Positions 59,258 through 64,000 of a DNA stretch of 64,000 nt are shown piece after piece. Positions within the stretch are counted from its first letter, which is position 1; every line of letters starts with the position of its first letter. Source of the DNA: an uncultured Acidimicrobiaceae bacterium (lineage in GTDB: Bacteria > Actinomycetota > Acidimicrobiia > Spongiisociales > SHLN01); assembly GCA_947259275.1 (NCBI GenBank), contig CAMYMH010000027.1, forward strand, positions 18,532 to 82,531, written 5' to 3'. Below the pieces are notes generated by a model. The model did no database searches and had not been told where the DNA came from. It saw only the letters and a list, made by a program, of their open reading frames with translations. The translations under genes were made by a program, and so were the position numbers.

Positions 59258-62200
59258 GTGTCCAGCCCGGCGAGTTTCGCCCACCTCCACCTCCACACCG
59301 AGTTCTCGATGCTCGATGGGGCGGCCAGGGTCAACGACGTCGTGAGCCGGGCGGCCGAGTTGGAACAGCCGGCCATTGCCATCACCGACCATGGAGTGCT
59401 GTACGGAGCCGTCGACTTCTACCAGGCCGCCGACCGGACAGGCATCAATCCAATCATCGGGATCGAAGCCTATGTGACGCCCGGCTCCCGTTTCGACCGG
59501 CCGCCCCGCCAGGAGGACCGTCGTTACCACATGATCCTGTTGGCCGAGAATGACATCGGCTACCGCAATCTCATGGCTCTGGCCTCCCGCGCCTATCTCG
59601 AGGGCTTCTATTACAAGCCGCGCATGGATGCCGAGCTCCTGGCCGAGCATTCCGAGGGGATCATCGCCACCACCGGGTGCCTCGGTGGCCATGTTCCGCA
59701 GCTGCTGGGACCGGATTCGAGCGAGGAAGGCAACACCGGGTTGGTGCGGGACTTCGAAGGTGCCAAGGCCGCCGCCGCCATGTACCAGGACATCTTTGGC
59801 AGAGAGAACTTCTTCGTCGAGGTGCAGGATCACGGCATTCCCGCCGAGCGCAAGATCATGCCGGATTTGCTGCAGATCGCCGCCGATCTCGGGGCGCCCT
59901 TGCTCGCTACCAACGACTCTCACTACACCCATCCCGACGAGGCCGAGGCTCATGATGTCCTGCTCTGCATCCAGACCGGCGCCACCATCGACGAGCCGAA
60001 CCGCTTCCGGTTCAGCGGAACCGGCTACCACCTCAAGACGGCCGCCGAGATGCGGGCATTGTTCCCCGCCGACCAGTACCCGGGAGCCTGCGACAACACC
60101 CTGTTGATCGCCTCCCGGGTCAAGACCACCATCCCGATGGGTGACTTCCTGCTACCCCGGTTCCCGGTCCCGGACGGCCAAACGGAAGAGTCCTACCTCC
60201 GGCAGCTGGTCGAGGCCGGGGCACGGGAGCGGTACGGGGACGCGCTAACGGCTGAGGTGCGGGAGCGAGTCGAGTACGAGCTGCAGGTGATCGCCGAGAT
60301 GAACTTCCCTGCCTACTTCCTCATCGTCTGGGACCTGATCCGATATGCACGCGAACAGGGCATCCGCACCGGGCCCGGCCGGGGGAGCGCGGCCGGATCC
60401 ATCGTCGCCTATTGCCTCCGCATCACCGACCTGGACCCCATCGAATACGGCCTCATCTTCGAGCGCTTCCTCAACCCCGGACGCCGGGAAATGCCCGACA
60501 TCGACATGGACTTCGACGAGCGCTATCGGGGCGATGTCATCCGCTACTGCACCGAGCGCTACGGGTCGGACCACGTGGCTCAGATCATCACCTTCTCCAC
60601 CATCAAGGGACGCCAGGCCATCCGGGACGCCGCCCGGGTCCTCGGTTTCGCCTACGGCAAAGGCGACAAGCTGGCCAAGCTGATGCCACCGGCCATCCTC
60701 GGTGTCGAAGCCACCCTCGGGCAGTGCCTGGTTGATCCCGGCAAGAGCGCCGACCCGACCGTCCGCGACTTCTACGCGGCCGCCGCCGGACTGCGGGACG
60801 AAATCAGTATCGACGGGGATTCGCGCCGCGTGGTCGAGACCGCCCGCGGGCTCGAGGGCCTGCGCCGACAGGACTCCATCCACGCCGCCGCGGTCGTGAT
60901 TGCGCCGACTCCGCTCACCGAGATCGTGCCGCTCCAACAGAAGGGCGAGGACACCGAGGTGGTCACCCAGTACGAGATGCACGCCGTCGAAGCGCTCGGC
61001 CTCCTCAAGATGGATTTCCTGGGGCTTCGCAACCTGTCGACCATCGAACGGGCCCTCGAGATCATCGAAGCGACGACGGGTGAGCGAGTGGACATCGACC
61101 AGGTGCCGCTCGACGACCCGGCGGTCTTCGAGATGCTGCAGCGGGGAGACTCAATCGGCGTCTTTCAGCTGGAGGGCGGGCCGATGCGAGCGCTCATGCG
61201 CAACCTGAAGCCGGATCACTTCGGCGACATCGTCGCTCTCAACGCTCTCTATCGTCCCGGGCCGCTCGGGGCCGGGATGCACAACAAGTATGCCGACCGC
61301 AAGACCGGGCGGGAGAAGGTGGACTATCCCCACCCCGACCTCGAGCCGGTGCTGGCCGACAGTTACGGGATCATGGTCTTCCAAGAACAGGTCATGCAGG
61401 TGGCCCGCACCATGGCCGGGTTTACGATGGCCGAAGCCGATTTCCTCCGCAAGGCGATGGGCAAGAAGATCGCCTCGGTCATGGCCAAGCAGGAAGCACA
61501 GTTTGTGGCCGGCTGCGTAGCAAACGGGCACCCCGAGTCGCTCGGCCGGGAGCTGTTCGGCTACATCGAGCACTTCGCCGGCTACGGCTTCAACAAATCG
61601 CACTCGGCCGCCTACGGCCTCATCGCCTACCAGACCGCCTGGCTCAAGGCCCACTATCCCGCCGAGTATATGGCGGCCCTCCTCACCTCAACCAAGCGGG
61701 ACAAAGACCGCACCGCCCTCTATCTGAACGAGTGCCGCCAGCTCGGGATCCAGGTCCTTACTCCCGATATCAACCGCTCCGAGCTGGACTTCATCGCCCG
61801 CGATGGCGGCATCCCATTCGGCCTGTCGGCCATCCGCAATGTGGGAGAGGGTGTGGTGGAGGCCATCCTCACCGAGCGCGAAAAGAACGGGCCCTTCGCC
61901 GATTTCACCGATTTCATCAACCGGGTTGATCTCTCGGTGCTCAACAAGCGGACCATCGAGTCGCTCATCAAGGCGGGTGCCTTCGACTCGCTCGGCCACA
62001 GCCGACGCGGGTTGACACTGGTCTTCGAGCAGAACCTCGAGAACACGCTCGCCCGTCGTCGGGCCGAGGACGCCGGTCAGTACAGCTTGTTCGGCGGCGC
62101 CGAATCGGCCCTCGAGTTGTCCCCGGTCGAGATCCCGGCCGACGAATGGGACCAGAAAGTAAAACTCGGGTTCGAGAAGGAGATGCTCGGCCTGTTCATT

Positions 62201-62770
62201 TCTGACCACCCGCTGTTGTCGGTTGGGTCGGCTCTCACCCGGATGGTGTCGGCGTCGATTCCCTCGCTGTTCGAGCTGGATGACGGCACCGAGGTGACCA
62301 TCGGCGGCATGGTGTCGTCGATCACCCGCCGCTACACCCGCAAGGGTGATCCGATGATCTTCTTCGAGCTCGAAGACCTCGAGGGCGGCGTCGAGGTCAT
62401 CTGCTTCCCCCGGACTGTGGCCGAGGTCGGCCCCCTGGTGAGGGAAGACGCCATTGTGGTGGTTTCCGGCCGCCTCGACCACCGGGGAGACGACGTCAAG
62501 CTGGTCGCCGCCACCATCAACGAGCCCGACCTGCGCCCCGACGGCGCGTTGCGGATCAAGGTGGCGGCCGCCGCCCTCTCTCAGACCCTCATCACCAATC
62601 TCAAGGCGGTGCTCCACAACCATCCGGGTACGGCCCCGGTGTTCCTCCATATGACCAACGAGACCGGAGAGATGAAGGTCCTTCGGCTCGGTGACGACTT
62701 CCGGGTCGAACCCCGCTCAGCCCTCTACGCCGAGCTCAAAGAGCTGCTGGGCGGCCGGGCACTGGCGTAG
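59258..62770 (+). CDS. dnaE: DNA polymerase III alpha subunit
   Basis: DnaE (1170 aa), the replicative polymerase subunit. An N-terminal PHP domain starts with HLHLHTEFSMLDGAARV; the palm has PGRGSAAGSIVAYCL and the aspartates in MPDIDMDFDERYRGDVI; KMDFLGLRNL, GVFQLEGGPMR and FNKSHSAAYGLIAYQTAWLKAHYP follow; the C-terminal OB fold begins around VTIGGMVSSITRRYTRKGDPM. Full length for the DnaE1 group. The start is GTG at 59258, next to the conserved histidines. An ImuA/ImuB cassette is not nearby, so it should be the replicative copy. Confidence 0.95.
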   Translation: MSSPASFAHLHLHTEFSMLDGAARVNDVVSRAAELEQPAIAITDHGVLYGAVDFYQAADRTGINPIIGIEAYVTPGSRFDRPPRQEDRRYHMILLAENDIGYRNLMALASRAYLEGFYYKPRMDAELLAEHSEGIIATTGCLGGHVPQLLGPDSSEEGNTGLVRDFEGAKAAAAMYQDIFGRENFFVEVQDHGIPAERKIMPDLLQIAADLGAPLLATNDSHYTHPDEAEAHDVLLCIQTGATIDEPNRFRFSGTGYHLKTAAEMRALFPADQYPGACDNTLLIASRVKTTIPMGDFLLPRFPVPDGQTEESYLRQLVEAGARERYGDALTAEVRERVEYELQVIAEMNFPAYFLIVWDLIRYAREQGIRTGPGRGSAAGSIVAYCLRITDLDPIEYGLIFERFLNPGRREMPDIDMDFDERYRGDVIRYCTERYGSDHVAQIITFSTIKGRQAIRDAARVLGFAYGKGDKLAKLMPPAILGVEATLGQCLVDPGKSADPTVRDFYAAAAGLRDEISIDGDSRRVVETARGLEGLRRQDSIHAAAVVIAPTPLTEIVPLQQKGEDTEVVTQYEMHAVEALGLLKMDFLGLRNLSTIERALEIIEATTGERVDIDQVPLDDPAVFEMLQRGDSIGVFQLEGGPMRALMRNLKPDHFGDIVALNALYRPGPLGAGMHNKYADRKTGREKVDYPHPDLEPVLADSYGIMVFQEQVMQVARTMAGFTMAEADFLRKAMGKKIASVMAKQEAQFVAGCVANGHPESLGRELFGYIEHFAGYGFNKSHSAAYGLIAYQTAWLKAHYPAEYMAALLTSTKRDKDRTALYLNECRQLGIQVLTPDINRSELDFIARDGGIPFGLSAIRNVGEGVVEAILTEREKNGPFADFTDFINRVDLSVLNKRTIESLIKAGAFDSLGHSRRGLTLVFEQNLENTLARRRAEDAGQYSLFGGAESALELSPVEIPADEWDQKVKLGFEKEMLGLFISDHPLLSVGSALTRMVSASIPSLFELDDGTEVTIGGMVSSITRRYTRKGDPMIFFELEDLEGGVEVICFPRTVAEVGPLVREDAIVVVSGRLDHRGDDVKLVAATINEPDLRPDGALRIKVAAAALSQTLITNLKAVLHNHPGTAPVFLHMTNETGEMKVLRLGDDFRVEPRSALYAELKELLGGRALA

Positions 62771-62773
62771 AGC

Positions 62774-62800
62774 ACCACCCCTCCCTTTGGGAGGGGCCAG
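62774..62800. terminator. Hairpin between convergent dnaE and DUF4349 genes
   Basis: CCCCTCCC (62778-62785), loop TTT and GGGAGGGG (62789-62796) form a perfect eight-pair stem, extended weakly outside. It is eight bases after the dnaE stop. There is no T-tract, but in high-GC bacteria such bare hairpins can terminate. Confidence 0.45.
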
Positions 62801-62858
62801 GGGTGGGGTGAAAGCGCGTTCCTGTGTTCTCTCGCTGGTCCAATACGCCGGCGCCCGC

Positions 62859-64000
62859 TTAAATGGAAAGGGCCGCCTCTTCTCCATCATCGACCACGAT
62901 CCGCTCCCGTCGGTGCCACCGAACATAGAGCCAGCCGACCATCGGTACCACCCAGATGAACGGCAGGGCCACGCCCAGGCTGAGGACCAGGACCCGGCCG
63001 AGATCGGAGAGGAAGCCGACGCTGGCCGTGAACCCCTCGCTGAAGCTCGGGACCCCGCCCGGGTCGACCGCATTCATGAAGATGGTGGCGGTGGTGGCCA
63101 CCGCCCGCCCGGCCAGTGGCTCGCCGTCCTGATTCACCGGGGTTGCGCTCACCCGGGTCTGGGTGCGCAAGTCGCGCTCGGCCACGATCTCGGTGGCGAA
63201 CATGATGCTCTCTCCCGGTTCGATGGTGTCGGTCGGCTCACCGAACACGGGCGTGAGGTCGTCGAGCTTGACGTCGAGTACCGGGTCGGTGAGCTCGAAG
63301 TCGGTGAGGGGGGTGTCGCCTGAGTTGATGATCTCGAAGCACACCGTGACCTCCGAGCCCGCGTCGACGTTGAGGCCCGGTTCGCCGTGGCATGACTGCC
63401 CGGTTCCGTCGTGGCCGGGATAGGCGGTGACGACCAGGTCGACGCCGGGCGCGCTGAGCGCCTCGGTGAGGGTCACGACGATGGTGGCGAGGCTCACCTG
63501 GTCCTCGAGGGTGCGGAGCTGGCCGCGCAGGGTCTCGAGCTGGGTCTCGCGTTGGAGCAGCTCGGTCTCAACCTGCACGATGACCGCCACCGCATCGGCG
63601 CTGGCGAGCAGCTCTCGCAACCGCTCAACGCTCGCCTCGGCGCTGAGGATGCGGCTCTCCAGGTCGACGATGCGCTCGGTCACGTCGCTGGCGGAGATGT
63701 TCTGGGTTCTGACCTCGCCGATGGCCGACAGGCGGTCGACGGCTTCGGAGAAGTCCTCGGGCTGAACCTTGAACGTGAGCACGCTCACCGGGTTGGGAGC
63801 GCCGGTGGTCCGCTGGCCGAACAGAATGCCGCCCAGCGCGGCGATTTCCCGGGTGGCCGCGTCACCGGCTACCGCTACGTCGGTTACGGCAACGGTGATC
63901 TCGGCGGTGAAGATGATGTCGCGGCCGAAGTCGGTGGTCTGGAACACCACCGGATCGATGCCGTCGGACCCAAGGCTGATCGTGGTGTCGCCGCCGGCCG
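62859..64000 (-). CDS. DUF4349 membrane protein, 5' end outside the window
   Basis: The frame stays open to the right edge, so the N-terminus is missing; at least 380 residues are encoded here. The first part is DUF4349-like: FTAEITVAVTDVAVAGDAATREIAALGG, then a coiled segment (about 100-150) with RIVDLESRILSAEASVERLRELL. Next, about 150 residues form an Ig-like domain with VCFEIINSGDTPLTDFELTDP, as in DUF11/CARDB-type repeats. One membrane helix (LVLSLGVALPFIWVVPMVGWLY) and a basic tail close the protein. DUF4349 proteins are envelope proteins of unknown function; the Ig-like insert is unusual. Confidence 0.75.
   Translation of the reverse strand, partial: AGGDTTISLGSDGIDPVVFQTTDFGRDIIFTAEITVAVTDVAVAGDAATREIAALGGILFGQRTTGAPNPVSVLTFKVQPEDFSEAVDRLSAIGEVRTQNISASDVTERIVDLESRILSAEASVERLRELLASADAVAVIVQVETELLQRETQLETLRGQLRTLEDQVSLATIVVTLTEALSAPGVDLVVTAYPGHDGTGQSCHGEPGLNVDAGSEVTVCFEIINSGDTPLTDFELTDPVLDVKLDDLTPVFGEPTDTIEPGESIMFATEIVAERDLRTQTRVSATPVNQDGEPLAGRAVATTATIFMNAVDPGGVPSFSEGFTASVGFLSDLGRVLVLSLGVALPFIWVVPMVGWLYVRWHRRERIVVDDGEEAALSI

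Overview
The window is high-GC, densely packed bacterial chromosome from an actinobacterium. I infer a member of the Acidimicrobiia or a close relative; there is no 16S gene here to prove it. Supporting traits are a complete dcw cluster without ftsA but with sepF and divIVA, a MurE with the DNPR signature of meso-diaminopimelate enzymes, a long IleRS behind a short translational T-box, a DUF3040 gene and many 1-4 nt translational overlaps. No tRNA, rRNA, CRISPR array, prophage or intact insertion sequence was seen.

Layout. 1-644: no convincing gene. 645-9904: metabolism and small conserved genes: ilvD, queG, a metallophosphoesterase, a coupled SRPBCC / ArsA-Get3-like ATPase / 58-aa protein / DUF2007 / DUF1232 set, an acyl-CoA synthetase and an AlaC-like aminotransferase. 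9916-13887 (minus): an orphan TadE/TadG pair and an alpha-glucan phosphorylase. 13997-18949: a type II fatty-acid synthesis operon (fabD-fabH-fabG-acpP-fabF) followed by a histidine phosphatase. 18992-27319: membrane proteins, dinB, DUF3040, a MerR regulator and the TgpA-DUF58-MoxR trio. 27388-33113: accessory-like stretch with uncharacterised genes, a degenerate serine-recombinase-fold protein, an HNH nuclease, a stress protein, an SDR, a methyltransferase and most of the repeats. 33397-51443: mraZ-rsmH-ftsL-ftsI-murE-murF-mraY-murD-ftsW-murG-murC-murB-ftsQ-ftsZ-pgeF-yggS-sepF-yggT-divIVA. 51464-64000: ileS with T-box, dksA/traR-lspA-rluD, two phosphofructokinase paralogues, dnaE and a DUF4349 protein cut by the window end.

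How the parts work together. The dcw block makes lipid II (MurC-F, MraY, MurG), flips or polymerises and cross-links it (FtsW, FtsI), and organises division (FtsZ, SepF, FtsQ, FtsL) and polar growth (DivIVA). It is headed by MraZ, whose promoter carries a 10-bp-phased row of MraZ-type boxes. The fab operon contains the core initiation, condensation and first-reduction steps of fatty-acid synthesis plus ACP.

Most unusual features. (1) Hairpin clusters with GAA triloops sit just upstream of dinB and of an HNH nuclease gene. (2) A composite palindromic repeat is arrayed at 28.4-28.8 kb, has an inverted copy beside the mraZ promoter, and a lone half near 56.9 kb. (3) Heptanucleotide tandem tracts (ACCGNNN-like on the sense strand) lie directly after or across several stop codons. 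(4) An 85-nt hairpin lies where the rsmH start should be, leaving no ATG, GTG or TTG in frame for the full-length protein.
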